Below are positions 1 to 8,405 of a stretch of 64,000 nt of DNA, piece after piece. How positions within the stretch are numbered: the first letter of the stretch is position 1; each line of letters opens with the position of its first letter. Position numbers and translations under genes: made by a program. The stretch is taken from contig CAKQRZ010000001.1 in assembly GCA_934271715.1 (NCBI GenBank), positions 62,001-126,000 on the forward strand, read 5' to 3'. Below the pieces are notes generated by a model. The model was not told where the DNA came from and ran no database searches. It saw only the letters and a list, made by a program, of their open reading frames with translations. The DNA is from an uncultured Alphaproteobacteria bacterium. GTDB taxonomy: Bacteria > Pseudomonadota > Alphaproteobacteria > RF32 > CAG-239.

Positions 1-1163
1 TGATGATTTTAGCCTATTTTTCCGCTTTTTTAATCGGCTTGGGAATTATCGCTTTGGTTGCCGCCAACTGGGAACAAATTCCAAACAATGTAAAACTTGG
101 CGGCGCAATAGTTTTGATGATAGCCAACGCTTCTGCGGTGATACTATCTATAAAATTCAAAAAAAACATACTGACTCAAGTGCTGTGCGGAGTGTTCGCC
201 GCTTTGATTATGGCGGTAATCGGACTGATTGGGCAAATATTCCAACTGCGTTCAGATGTCAGCGGAGCTTGCCTGTTGTGGGCGGTATGCGCTTGGCCGC
301 TGTTTTTAATCACGCCGCGTCTGCTCTGGCTTTGGATACCACTGCTTTTTGTCGGCACAAAATCATTCACGCTCTATAACACTTTTGCTGAAGATATATT
401 GATAATTGACAGAGGCTGGAGCTACACTACAGCAAACTGTATCTGCAGCCTGACTGTTTTTTATGGTCTAATATTTGCCTATGAACTTTGGATGATTTAC
501 GCCAAACCGGCAAATAAAACCGTAGAACGTCCGCTGCGTTTTTATTGCGGAACTTTGCTGCTGTCGGCCGCTCCGCTAAGCTGCCGTCCCTTGTTTACCA
601 ATGTTGCTTTTGCGGATATTCCGTGGTCAACTATTGCTCTGTCTTCTTACGGATATATTTTAGCGGCGTTTCTTATTTATGCCTTAAACCGCAAACACCG
701 CAGAGTTAGCTTTATGCCTTTGTTTTTACTAGGATTTGTGGTTGAAAGCGTACTGCTAAAACTGGGAATTCTTCAAGACAATGTGGAATCTGTTTTGGCG
801 CTGACTAGCTTGTTGCTGATGTGGGGCTACGCTTATTATCACAAAATGCCGCGTTTCAGATATTTGACTTTGTTCGCGCTGTTGGTGTGGTTCTTTGCCA
901 CTTTCAGCTGGGATGTATTCAATCTTGTTCCGTCTTTGCTTATTTGCGCGGCTTTGGCTGTTTACGCCTATCTGAACAACAGCCGCCGCTTGTTTAATGT
1001 TGCGGTGTTGGCGGCGGTTATCCGTCTGCTTTACTATTATGCCGACGCAAGCAATTTAACCTATTTAGGAATATATCTTATTGGCTCCGGCTTACTGCTG
1101 CTGGCAACGATTTTTGCTCTGGTTAAATATGGTAAGTTATTGTGGGAGAAAAAACATGACTAA
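1..1163 (+). CDS. DUF2157-type multi-pass membrane protein (5' truncated)
   Basis: Hydrophobic protein with about ten predicted membrane segments. The first visible stretch (YFSAFLIGLGIIALVAANW followed by a conserved IPNNVKL) is what follows a short cytoplasmic lead in DUF2157 proteins, so the true start probably lies before the window; the frame is open to base 1. It overlaps the next gene by 8 bases, a layout typical of the DUF2157/DUF4401 plus GDYXXLXY pair. Function is unknown in the family. The identification rests on the N-terminal motif and the partner gene. Confidence 0.75.
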   Translation, partial: MILAYFSAFLIGLGIIALVAANWEQIPNNVKLGGAIVLMIANASAVILSIKFKKNILTQVLCGVFAALIMAVIGLIGQIFQLRSDVSGACLLWAVCAWPLFLITPRLLWLWIPLLFVGTKSFTLYNTFAEDILIIDRGWSYTTANCICSLTVFYGLIFAYELWMIYAKPANKTVERPLRFYCGTLLLSAAPLSCRPLFTNVAFADIPWSTIALSSYGYILAAFLIYALNRKHRRVSFMPLFLLGFVVESVLLKLGILQDNVESVLALTSLLLMWGYAYYHKMPRFRYLTLFALLVWFFATFSWDVFNLVPSLLICAALAVYAYLNNSRRLFNVAVLAAVIRLLYYYADASNLTYLGIYLIGSGLLLLATIFALVKYGKLLWEKKHD

Positions 1164-1560
1164 ATTTGCTAAAATCTGCGCTGTTTTATTGTTTGTGCCG
1201 GTTGTAATTTTGTCGGTGTATATGCTGCGGCTGACATATTTAACCCATTTTGAAAAAGTGGAAATTGCGGTAAAAGGCTATGACCCCAAAGACTTTTTTT
1301 CCGGTTATTATGTCGCTCTGCAGCCGAATTGGCAAAAAACCGATTGTTCACAATTTGTCGGCAATACTTGCCCTAAAAAAGAATTTGCCGAAGTTTATTC
1401 TTTTTATGTAAAAGAAGACAATGCCAGAAAGTTGGAAAAAGCCATTGCTGCTAAAAATGTGGTGCTGGAATTTTCATATCAATCCGGTTATCAGCCATTG
1501 ATTACAAACTTAAAAATAGACGGCGTGTCTTATAAAGATTATCTGAAAGAAGAAAACTGA
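1156..1560 (+). CDS. GDYXXLXY-domain membrane-anchored protein
   Basis: 134 residues with one N-terminal membrane helix (about residues 5-25) and a periplasmic domain. The segment GYDPKDFFSGYYVAL corresponds to the GDYXXLXY motif of the family, with the GDY degenerate to GYY. I start it at the ATG inside the end of the upstream gene (8-base overlap, translational coupling) because the helix begins there; an in-frame upstream start at 1081 would add residues encoded inside its partner. The family is commonly encoded next to DUF2157 proteins; its role is unknown. Confidence 0.75.
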   Translation: MTKFAKICAVLLFVPVVILSVYMLRLTYLTHFEKVEIAVKGYDPKDFFSGYYVALQPNWQKTDCSQFVGNTCPKKEFAEVYSFYVKEDNARKLEKAIAAKNVVLEFSYQSGYQPLITNLKIDGVSYKDYLKEEN

Positions 1561-1642
1561 AAATATTTCTGGACAAATATGGAATTTTAGACTAAATTAA
1601 AAGGCATAGAATTATATTTATGTCTTTTAATTTTTATGCCTT

Positions 1643-1855
1643 ATGAAAAAGTTTTTATTCTTTTTGTTTGCTGCTATCGGTATTTGTACTTTGAGCAGCT
1701 GCGGCAGTATTGGTATTGAGTGGATTGATACTGATTATTATAACGGATATTACAATAATCCTTACGGCACGGTAATCTACTACAACTCTCCGGTTGTGAC
1801 AAGATACACATATCCGTTGCCGCCGCCACCGCCGCCAAGATACCGCTATCGTTGA
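1643..1855 (+). CDS. small Tyr/Pro-rich lipoprotein
   Basis: 70 residues. A hydrophobic signal peptide ends in a lipobox LSSC (Cys about 20), so it should be lipidated and carried by the Lol pathway. The mature part is rich in Tyr and Asn and ends in a run of seven prolines and alternating Arg/Tyr. No enzymatic motif is visible. It stands alone, followed directly by a strong hairpin terminator. Confidence 0.7.
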   Translation: MKKFLFFLFAAIGICTLSSCGSIGIEWIDTDYYNGYYNNPYGTVIYYNSPVVTRYTYPLPPPPPPRYRYR

Positions 1856-1860
1856 AGTAA

Positions 1861-1892
1861 AAAAACGCTTTCTTAATTAAGAAGGCGTTTTT
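1861..1892. terminator. bidirectional hairpin terminator
   Basis: An 11-bp stem (aacgctttctt / aagaaggcgtt, one GU pair) around an aatt loop with A and T runs on both sides. It can end the lipoprotein transcript on the plus strand and the prepilin transcript arriving on the minus strand. Confidence 0.8.
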
Positions 1893-1913
1893 CTTATATA
1901 AGTATGGCTATGT

Positions 1914-2747
1914 TTAAAAAGTCATAACAATATGGCACCACGGAGATTTATCTGTACAAGATTTACACATCTCATCAATTTTATTTAAGGTAAGTTCGTT
2001 AAGACATTTATTTTCTCCGCCGCAATAATTGTCTCCATAATATGCGTAGTCCGAAGCCACCGTATGACGATAAAAACTGACATAATATAGGGCGCTATGC
2101 AAAGGTTTCATTACATTATTGTATAGAGCTCGGCAATATTCAAGATTAGTTTTGTCCGGCAGAATTATACCCTTTTGTTGGTCAATAATACCTATTTCAA
2201 AAACCAAATGGCCGTTGCGAACAAAAGGCCAAACCCAATGATTTTGGGAATCAATAAGCGTAAGTCCCGAATTAGACCATGTTGTTGGAGTTAAATTTGC
2301 AGCAATGGCAAATTCAGTTAAATAGAGCTGAGAACCGTTTGAATTTAATTTTTCATAGTCTGGCAGATGCTCAATCAATCCGGTAATAAAATAAGTGTAT
2401 TCTTCTATAATTTTATTGACCTTAAATTTTTCCATTGCTTTGGAATATCCGGCGATGCCGCCGACTGATAGAACACCAATAATCGCCAGAACGCCCAGCA
2501 TTTCAATCATTGACCGACCGGCTGAAACCGCGTATAGCGGCGCATCTAAAGCAGTTTTACGCTGTCTCAAAAAATTCATGTACCTCCAATGTACACTAGG
2601 ATTTTTTTCGCAGCTAGAAACCACTTTATCTACACCACTCTCCGCAGTTTCGAGGAGTTTTGAGGTGTATTGACGCACGACATCCAAACCCTTAAATGTG
2701 ATGTTGTTTCTTTCGGCGTCATTGCGAGGAGTGTAACGACGAAGCAA
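1914..2747 (-). CDS. prepilin-like protein A, out of frame with its conserved upstream start
   Basis: Type IV pilin-like protein: cleavage-like motif G/RSMIE (Gly at -1, Glu at +5) at about residue 82, a 20-residue hydrophobic helix, then a globular domain ending in conserved Cys pairs (CKSC...WC) shared with the other six family members. The coordinates use a TTG start at 2747, but the frame stays open upstream to the end of a (CT)n tract at 2874. A conserved ATG with Shine-Dalgarno at 2911 is out of frame by one CT unit. With one unit fewer the product would be 331 residues. The stretch just before this start is a dispersed repeat. Confidence 0.8.
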   Translation of the reverse strand: MLRRYTPRNDAERNNITFKGLDVVRQYTSKLLETAESGVDKVVSSCEKNPSVHWRYMNFLRQRKTALDAPLYAVSAGRSMIEMLGVLAIIGVLSVGGIAGYSKAMEKFKVNKIIEEYTYFITGLIEHLPDYEKLNSNGSQLYLTEFAIAANLTPTTWSNSGLTLIDSQNHWVWPFVRNGHLVFEIGIIDQQKGIILPDKTNLEYCRALYNNVMKPLHSALYYVSFYRHTVASDYAYYGDNYCGGENKCLNELTLNKIDEMCKSCTDKSPWCHIVMTF

Positions 2748-2750
2748 TCC
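2718..2750. repeat. dispersed interspersed repeat, family 2
   Basis: Contains cattgcgagg and gacgaagcaatcca. The same unit (ggattgcttcg...tcgcaatgac, opposite sense) occurs inside the leaders at 12186 and 47152. It resembles the short CHCEERSD-type repeats widespread in alphaproteobacterial genomes. Here it is translated as part of the prepilin leader. Confidence 0.7.
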
Positions 2751-2854
2751 AGAACCCTTTATAGAGTAGCTACTGAATGTGTTTTTTCCGAATGTGTGAT
2801 TTTTTGCGCCGAACTCTGCAGAAACACGCTGAGCGGCGAAAAATGCGCCTTTAA

Positions 2855-2911
2855 TCAGATGTTTAGGATTTGCAGAGAGAGAGAGAGACCTTTGAATAGC
2901 TTATTTTTCAT
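2855..2911 (-). other. leader ORF of prepilin A (OFF-frame product)
   Basis: ATG preceded by AAGAGGAAAG. It encodes MKNKLFKGLSLSLQILNI and then TGA. The same leader (MKNKLSK...) opens the loci at 11843, 42176 and 47352. In all four the short product comes from reading through the CT tract in the wrong frame for the pilin. It is the likely true N-terminus of the pilin gene when the tract has a permissive length. Confidence 0.75.
2874..2888 (-). repeat. (CT)n dinucleotide tract, prepilin A
   Basis: Fifteen bases of alternating C/T on the coding strand, eight codons after the conserved ATG. The distance from ATG to the GCA codon that opens the pilin frame is 38 bases, so one two-base unit must be lost (or two gained) to join the frames. 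Confidence 0.85.
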
Positions 2912-2948
2912 CTTTCTTTCCTCTTATTTTAAGTTAACTACGACATTT

Positions 2949-2977
2949 ATTTTAACTAAATAAAACCGGAAAGTAAA
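2949..2977 (-). promoter_or_regulatory. sigma70-like promoter of prepilin A
   Basis: TTTACT, a 17-base spacer and TAAAAT on the minus strand, about 40 bases upstream of the conserved ATG at 2911. Positioned like the TTGACT...TAGAAT promoters of the three sister loci. Confidence 0.5.
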
Positions 2978-3026
2978 GATAATTTTGGTATCGTCATGCG
3001 TTGTTTTAAGTGTCAGTAAAAACAGT

Positions 3027-3056
3027 AAAAGCCTGTCTTTTATAAGACAGGCTTTT
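3027..3056. terminator. hairpin terminator
   Basis: A perfect 13-bp stem (aaaagcctgtctt / aagacaggctttt) around ttat, immediately downstream of the minus-strand gene that ends at 3070. Confidence 0.85.
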
Positions 3057-3069
3057 AAAAAGGATTTGT

Positions 3070-3960
3070 TTAGATAGCTACATCCAAAGCATTGCTTAAG
3101 CAGGTTGCATAGCGTTCGCGTTCGGCAAAACGCTCAAATTCGCGGGGATAGTCGTTAACCACAGCCTTGAACTGATTTTCCATTAACGCTATAGTGCCGA
3201 AACAATCTTCCTGCATCAAGAAATCCAGCCCCAGCGGATGAATCGCAAAAATACGGAAGTTTGCCGTATCGTCTGGAGATTCTGCCGTAGAGTTCAGATA
3301 TTCCTGCATGTCTTTGGCCGGAATCAGCGCTGCCCAGCGGCAAATAACGTTTTTCACTTTCGGAGCAGCTGTGCTCATGTCAAACTTATTAAGAAAATGA
3401 ATGACATAGTAGCTTTTTCCTTCATCAACCAGCGTTTCAATTTCGCCGCAATGCAAAAGAGTTTCGTCAGACGCATCGCGGCGCAGCTGCTGTATCGGGA
3501 AAATTCCTTTCCAAGATTCGGCTGTCAGCACCGTAGACTTGCGGGCGATGTCAAAGGCGCTCAGCTTGTCCGGATGCTGGGCTGCAAAGCAGCGCCACCA
3601 ATCGTAAAGCAGTTTGTCTGCACCGTCATCAGTATCAGCCTCCGTTTTGCCGGATAACTGCATAAAACAGCGCAAAAGCTGATTCCACTCACGCACATCA
3701 TCTGCCGAAGCCAGCTGCTGCGGGATGGCGTTATGCTGAAAAATCAGATTTTCAACACAAGCAGCGGCAGCCGGAACCGGGTGTTGCTTCTTCATGCGCT
3801 TGTACATGCCAACCAACACTTTGAGCGCCGGAACAGTCAATTTTTGCTCACAAGAACAAAAATCTGCGAGTACCTGCCATTTACGGGTGCAGCTGATAGA
3901 CTTAAGGTGTGCCAAAGATGCATCGTTAACCTTAGATTTGCTAAAAACTTTTGAATCCAT
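3070..3960 (-). CDS. hypothetical soluble protein
   Basis: About 296 residues, no signal peptide or membrane helix, alpha-helical in character, with scattered Cys (CSCEQ near residue 36) but no recognisable catalytic motif. I use the ATG at 3960 rather than the TTG two codons earlier; no clear Shine-Dalgarno precedes either. A monocistronic gene with its own terminator. I do not recognise the family. Confidence 0.65.
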   Translation of the reverse strand: MDSKVFSKSKVNDASLAHLKSISCTRKWQVLADFCSCEQKLTVPALKVLVGMYKRMKKQHPVPAAAACVENLIFQHNAIPQQLASADDVREWNQLLRCFMQLSGKTEADTDDGADKLLYDWWRCFAAQHPDKLSAFDIARKSTVLTAESWKGIFPIQQLRRDASDETLLHCGEIETLVDEGKSYYVIHFLNKFDMSTAAPKVKNVICRWAALIPAKDMQEYLNSTAESPDDTANFRIFAIHPLGLDFLMQEDCFGTIALMENQFKAVVNDYPREFERFAERERYATCLSNALDVAI

Positions 3961-4045
3961 ACACAAAAATATTAAATGAGTGAATAATTAAAATTTGCCT
4001 CAATATAATATATTTTGTATTTTCTGTCAACTTTATAATAAAAAA

Positions 4046-4360
4046 TTATTCATCGTCCAAAATGATAAACTCATCATCGCCGATAACGTTTAAAACGGCG
4101 CGGGCGCGCTCGTCCAGCAAGTCTAAATCCAGATTAGAAGAGGAGAGAAGCTTTACTTTCTGCTCCCAGTTTTGGCGCTGCTTATCATAATTTTCATTAA
4201 CTTTTTCGGCCTCTGCCACTTTATCCATTAAATACATATAACGGAAAAAGCCGCGGTCGCCTTTAATGGCAAAATATGTGAAATATGAAAATAAGGCCAT
4301 TAGCAGCACAATAAAGCCGGAGCTTTTACATTTGGCAACTATATATGACCAGAATCCCAT
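4046..4360 (-). CDS. ftsB: FtsB/DivIC-type septum formation initiator
   Basis: 104 residues: short cytoplasmic N-terminus, one membrane helix (about residues 15-32), then a periplasmic coiled coil (residues 40-72) and the C-terminal LDLDLLDERARAVLNV block typical of alphaproteobacterial FtsB. It would act in the FtsQBL divisome subcomplex. It follows lolD at some distance on the same strand. In many alphaproteobacteria ftsB sits by eno or pdhA, so this location is unusual. Confidence 0.8.
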   Translation of the reverse strand: MGFWSYIVAKCKSSGFIVLLMALFSYFTYFAIKGDRGFFRYMYLMDKVAEAEKVNENYDKQRQNWEQKVKLLSSSNLDLDLLDERARAVLNVIGDDEFIILDDE

Positions 4361-4443
4361 TTTTTCCTCGTTTCACTATTATAGATTTCGCTGTTTTTGT
4401 AATTAGAACCTATCTTAGTTAAAAAAAAGTTAGTTTCAGCAGC

Positions 4444-5163
4444 TTAATAAAAATTTTCTGTAGTCTTTAGAAAACGGCTGTTTTTGTTGTCTATCAGCTT
4501 TCCGTCTTTCAGGCTGACGACTCTGTCCATTTTGTTCGCTAAATCAATATTATGCGTGGCAATCAGCGCCGAAAGTCCGGTTTCTTTCACCACTTCCAGC
4601 AAAGTTAAAAAAACATTGTCTGAAGTGTTGGGGTCAAGATTCCCGGTCGGTTCATCCGCCAAAAGCAGCTTCGGAGTGTTTGCCAGCGCGCGGGCAATCG
4701 CGACTCGCTGCTGTTCGCCGCCGGAAAGCTCTGCCGGACGGTGATGCTCCCGCTCGTTCAGCCCCAAACGCTGCAGCAGCCACATGGCTTTGTCGCGGGC
4801 TTCTTTATACTTAACTCCGGCAATCAGCTGCGGAATAATCACATTTTCGGCTGCGTCAAAATCCGGCAGCAGGTTATGATACTGATAAACAAAGCCTAAA
4901 TAGTCGCGGCGCAGGGCTGTGCGGACATTATCGGAATTTCCGGTGCAGTTTTCGCCGTCAATATAAACTTCTCCCTCGGTCGGATTTTCAAGCAAGCCGG
5001 CAATCTGCAGCAGGGTGGATTTTCCAGAGCCGGACGGACCGATTAAAGCCACTACTTCTTTAGGGCGGATTTCTAAGTTTACATCTTTCAAAACTTCAAG
5101 AATTTCATTGCCCTGTCTGAAAGTTTTGTTAATATTTTTTAGGGTTAAGGTTGTATTATTCAT
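4444..5163 (-). CDS. lolD: lipoprotein-releasing ABC transporter ATPase LolD
   Basis: 239 residues, the normal family length. Walker A GPSGSGKST at about residues 42-50, signature LSGGEQQRVAIARAL, Walker B LLLADEPTGNLD and a switch His (THN). Powers release of outer-membrane lipoproteins from the inner membrane to LolA. Its start codon lies inside the end of the membrane-subunit gene (8-base overlap), as in other lolCD operons, which separates it from the many similar MacB/FtsE-like ATPases. Confidence 0.9.
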   Translation of the reverse strand: MNNTTLTLKNINKTFRQGNEILEVLKDVNLEIRPKEVVALIGPSGSGKSTLLQIAGLLENPTEGEVYIDGENCTGNSDNVRTALRRDYLGFVYQYHNLLPDFDAAENVIIPQLIAGVKYKEARDKAMWLLQRLGLNEREHHRPAELSGGEQQRVAIARALANTPKLLLADEPTGNLDPNTSDNVFLTLLEVVKETGLSALIATHNIDLANKMDRVVSLKDGKLIDNKNSRFLKTTENFY

Positions 5164-6400
5164 AGCGCAAAGCCTCCGACGGGTCTAATTTTGCAGCGCG
5201 GTAAGCCGGATATAAGGTTGCTAAAAACGACAGCACCAGCGTCAGCACTACCACCAAAGTTACTTCCATAGCGTCTACTTTTGCCGGCAGCTGCGATAAA
5301 AAGTAAATTTCGGCCGAAAACAAATCGCGTCCGGAAATTGTCTGCAGAAATTGGCGGATATTTTCTATATTATCGCAAAACAGCAAGCCCAAGGCAACGC
5401 CGATGCCCGTCCCGACAAAGCCGATAAACGCGCCGTCCAGACAGAATATGCGCATAATCATGCCGCGGGTTGCCCCCATGGTGCGCAGCACCGCCACATC
5501 GCGGCTTTTGTCTTTTACCAGCATGATTAAGCCGGTGATAATATTAAACGCCGCCACTAAAATAATCAGCGTTAAAATCAAAAACATCACATTGCGTTCC
5601 ACGTCAAGCGCGTTGAAAAACGCCGAATTTGATTGTTTCCAATCATAAACATAGGCGTCCAGACTCACGCTTTTTTCAATGACCGCCCGCAGCTTCGGCA
5701 GTTCGTTTTCATTATGCAGGCTGACATCTATCACGGTTGCCGAATCTTTAAGCCCGAAATATTTCTGTGCAGCTTCCAGCGGCATAAAAATGTAGTTGGC
5801 GTCATATTCATACATGCCCATGCTGAAAGTGCCGATAACCGGATAAGATTTGATTCTCGGAACGGAGCCGAAAGCCGTAACTTTGCCGTTCGGCGATATA
5901 AGCGTGATTTCATCGCCCACAAAAACTCCAAGCTTATTAGCCAGCTTGTCGCCCAAAACCACGACATCGCCCTCAAAACCCTCTATATCCATGTGGGCAA
6001 AGCCGTCGCGCATAACTTTCTTTTTTAAGATATCATTTTTTTCTATACCGCGGACCATGGCGCCCTCGGCTCCGCGCGGAGATGACACCAGCAGCTGTTT
6101 TTCTATCAGCGGCAGCGCAATATCTATGCCGTCTATGCTTTCCAGCGCCGTGACGGCTTTTTTGTAGTTGTTAAACGGAAAACCCGCCGAAGCCACAATG
6201 GAAATATGTCCGTTAATGCCCAAAATACGGTTTAAAAGCTCGGCCTTAAAACCGTTCATTACCGACATAACAATAATCAAAGTCGCCACGCCTAAAGCGA
6301 TTCCCGTAAAAGCAAAGCCGGTAATTACCGAAATAAAGCCCTCTTTGCGCTTTGCCCGCAGATACCGCCAAGCAGCTAAACGTTCAAATTTAGAAAACAA
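5156..6400 (-). CDS. lolC: lipoprotein-releasing ABC transporter permease LolC/LolE
   Basis: 414 residues with the FtsX/MacB fold: an N-terminal helix (FISVITGFAFTGIALGVATLIIV...), a large periplasmic domain (about 45-260) and three C-terminal helices. I set the start at a TTG (6400) that gives LFSKFERLAAWRYLRA, the standard opening of alphaproteobacterial LolC/E, with AAGGAG seven bases upstream; a longer ORF reaching 6475 lacks this support. It is the only permease here, so it may form a homodimer as in species with one LolC/E-type subunit. Confidence 0.88.
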   Translation of the reverse strand: MFSKFERLAAWRYLRAKRKEGFISVITGFAFTGIALGVATLIIVMSVMNGFKAELLNRILGINGHISIVASAGFPFNNYKKAVTALESIDGIDIALPLIEKQLLVSSPRGAEGAMVRGIEKNDILKKKVMRDGFAHMDIEGFEGDVVVLGDKLANKLGVFVGDEITLISPNGKVTAFGSVPRIKSYPVIGTFSMGMYEYDANYIFMPLEAAQKYFGLKDSATVIDVSLHNENELPKLRAVIEKSVSLDAYVYDWKQSNSAFFNALDVERNVMFLILTLIILVAAFNIITGLIMLVKDKSRDVAVLRTMGATRGMIMRIFCLDGAFIGFVGTGIGVALGLLFCDNIENIRQFLQTISGRDLFSAEIYFLSQLPAKVDAMEVTLVVVLTLVLSFLATLYPAYRAAKLDPSEALRYE

Positions 6401-6425
6401 AATACATCTCCTTATATTTTTGTTG

Positions 6426-6454
6426 AATGTAGCCAAAAGCAATGAGTTTTGCAA
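6426..6454 (-). promoter_or_regulatory. promoter of lolCD
   Basis: TTGCAA, 17 bases, TACATT on the minus strand, 26 bases before the lolC TTG. The same hexamers and spacing recur in the invertible segment before the 12135 gene, which supports TTGCAA-17-TACATT being a working promoter in this organism. Confidence 0.65.
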
Positions 6455-6491
6455 CTTTTTCAAAAGGATATGCACAAGGATAATCGGCGGG

Positions 6492-7484
6492 CTATAATCC
6501 GGTTTTTTGATTTAATTTCAGAATATCAACTACCGAAAAAACAGTATAAAACTGCTCAAAAACCCGAAAAATTTTCTTTTTGTTGACATTGCTGCGGAAA
6601 AATGAACAAGCTTCAAACATATCTTGGCCGGTCGGAATCGCCAGCAGCAGCTGATTGTTGTTAAAGCTGAACTGAATAGATTTTCCGCCGTAAAGCTCAG
6701 ACAGTTTCAGCATCCGTTCCATAAACGCCGTTGTCAGCAAATAGCGGGCTTCTATTTGGTCGGAAGAATAAACCTCAAACAAATCTTCAAAATACATATC
6801 CTCCAGCTTGACGCGCTCCAAGCCGGAAATATGCTTAAACATATTGAAAATGCCGCGGTCTTTCAGCACCACGGTGCGTCCTTTGAAGTTTTTGTTCATA
6901 GTCAGCAAAATGCAAATACCCTTAAATATGTTTTTTTTGCGGCTGCGGCTTGATGAGGCAGCATTGCCGAATTTTTCATCAAACTCGGTGTACACAATTT
7001 TTTTTTGCAGCAGTTCTTCCGAAATAGTAACAGCTACGTCTTTATAACTGCCGCAAAAATAATCATCGCCTTTATGAATATTAAATTTGCCGAATAAATC
7101 AGAGTTACGCAGCAAATCATCGGGCAAATGCTGTTCGTTATGATAAGAAAAAGTGCCGAAAAATCCGGCAAAATCCGCCATGATTGTGTTTTTAGCTTTC
7201 TTTTTATATAGATAAATCGGTCCGCGCAGCGTCAAAATAACAAAGCCGGAAGCGCACAGAATCGCACCGATATCTACAGTATTGTCATCAGGCAGCGTTA
7301 AAATAGCCCAGATGACCAGCGGATAAAAGATAAGCGCCAGCAAAAGCAATATGACAAACATCAAAAAATAGCGGCGGCGGATTTTGTCGTTTTCCTGCAG
7401 CTTAGGCAGCAGCACGCTTTCATAATAGGCTTCAAAAGTTGCCTTTTGCTTGATAAAATTTTCATCTTCCGCCGGCTTAAACAT
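6492..7484 (-). CDS. DUF3137 membrane protein (second of pair)
   Basis: 330 residues with two membrane helices near residues 42-62 and 75-95 and a cytoplasmic domain of about 230 residues. It abuts the preceding DUF3137 gene with no gap (stop at 7485) and is related to it in layout, so the two look like an old tandem duplication. Co-encoded with LemA. Function unknown; the family assignment is from general resemblance to DUF3137 and the LemA neighbour. Confidence 0.7.
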   Translation of the reverse strand: MFKPAEDENFIKQKATFEAYYESVLLPKLQENDKIRRRYFLMFVILLLLALIFYPLVIWAILTLPDDNTVDIGAILCASGFVILTLRGPIYLYKKKAKNTIMADFAGFFGTFSYHNEQHLPDDLLRNSDLFGKFNIHKGDDYFCGSYKDVAVTISEELLQKKIVYTEFDEKFGNAASSSRSRKKNIFKGICILLTMNKNFKGRTVVLKDRGIFNMFKHISGLERVKLEDMYFEDLFEVYSSDQIEARYLLTTAFMERMLKLSELYGGKSIQFSFNNNQLLLAIPTGQDMFEACSFFRSNVNKKKIFRVFEQFYTVFSVVDILKLNQKTGL

Positions 7485-8396
7485 TTATCTTGCCGCCTCT
7501 GTCAAAGCCTCGGCCACTCCCAGCATATTAAACAGTTTTTCAATTTGCTGATGAGTTTGCTCAAACTGTTTTTCCGTACCGGCCGACTTCCACATGTTGT
7601 CATTCGGCTCATAGAAAAAATGACCGTTCTGCAAGAAAATATACAGCTGATTCTGCGATATTTTCAAATAAACTTTGCTGGCTTTAAATTCATCGCGCAG
7701 GTTTAAGACATTTTCAAACAAAGCGGCGCAGATTACATAGTTTTTAGCGGCGTCGTTGTCGGAAAATGTATAAAAATAGTTGGCGGCCGGAATAGAGGAC
7801 TGATATTTATCTAAATCCATGTATTTTTTTTGCTTAAAAAATCCGCCTTTTTCAAACATCATAACCATGCCGTTCAGCGTATGCTGCAAAGTATAGCTAA
7901 TCAGCAGGCCGCCTCCGGTTCTGCGCTTTTTATTTTTGCCGCTGTTTTTTAAAAAAACGAGATTCTGCAGCTCTAAATTTCCGTTGCTGCCGGTTATATC
8001 AAACTGCTGGACGGTTTCGTCATACTCAGGCAGAAAATCCGCCTTAATATTTGCAGTTTCGTTATGGCAGTTTTGCCAATTGCCGTAAAATTTGATAAAT
8101 TCATCTAAAATAAACAGATGCTTGCTTTTGGCGCGGCGGGCTAAAAAATATAAAACAGCTGCCGACATCAGCACCAAAATGGTTAGCTGTTCCCAAGAAA
8201 ACGGCTTGCCGTTTATTAAATGGTTAAACAGCACAATCAAAATATTGGCGCAGTTGGCAAAAAGCAAAATCCCGAAATAAAGCCAGAATTTGCTTCTGAA
8301 AGTTTGGCGGCGCTTGTTTTCTTCTTGCAGCAGCGGACTGATGTTTTGCTTTAAAAAGTTCTGCAATTCTTCTTGCTTATTATTTTCTTCTGTCAT
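7485..8396 (-). CDS. DUF3137 membrane protein (first of pair)
   Basis: 303 residues, two membrane helices (about residues 28-48 and 58-76) followed by a soluble domain with an FYxFxxxDAAK-like segment shared in position with the downstream paralogue. Nine bases separate it from lemA upstream and none from the next gene, so the three form one operon. Likely an envelope complex around LemA; that is inference from context. Confidence 0.7.
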   Translation of the reverse strand: MTEENNKQEELQNFLKQNISPLLQEENKRRQTFRSKFWLYFGILLFANCANILIVLFNHLINGKPFSWEQLTILVLMSAAVLYFLARRAKSKHLFILDEFIKFYGNWQNCHNETANIKADFLPEYDETVQQFDITGSNGNLELQNLVFLKNSGKNKKRRTGGGLLISYTLQHTLNGMVMMFEKGGFFKQKKYMDLDKYQSSIPAANYFYTFSDNDAAKNYVICAALFENVLNLRDEFKASKVYLKISQNQLYIFLQNGHFFYEPNDNMWKSAGTEKQFEQTHQQIEKLFNMLGVAEALTEAAR

Positions 8397-8405
8397 AACA
8401 AACCT

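Noticed and set aside
2874..2888. Sequencing or assembly error in the CT tract
   Set aside because: Cannot be excluded for one locus, but four loci with three different tract lengths and consistently open downstream frames make pure error unlikely. Read-level counts would settle it.
2855..2911. Programmed ribosomal frameshift instead of phase variation
   Set aside because: The four loci need different shifts (A and B versus D and F), so a single programmed event cannot serve them all. A CT tract is also not a known slippery site.
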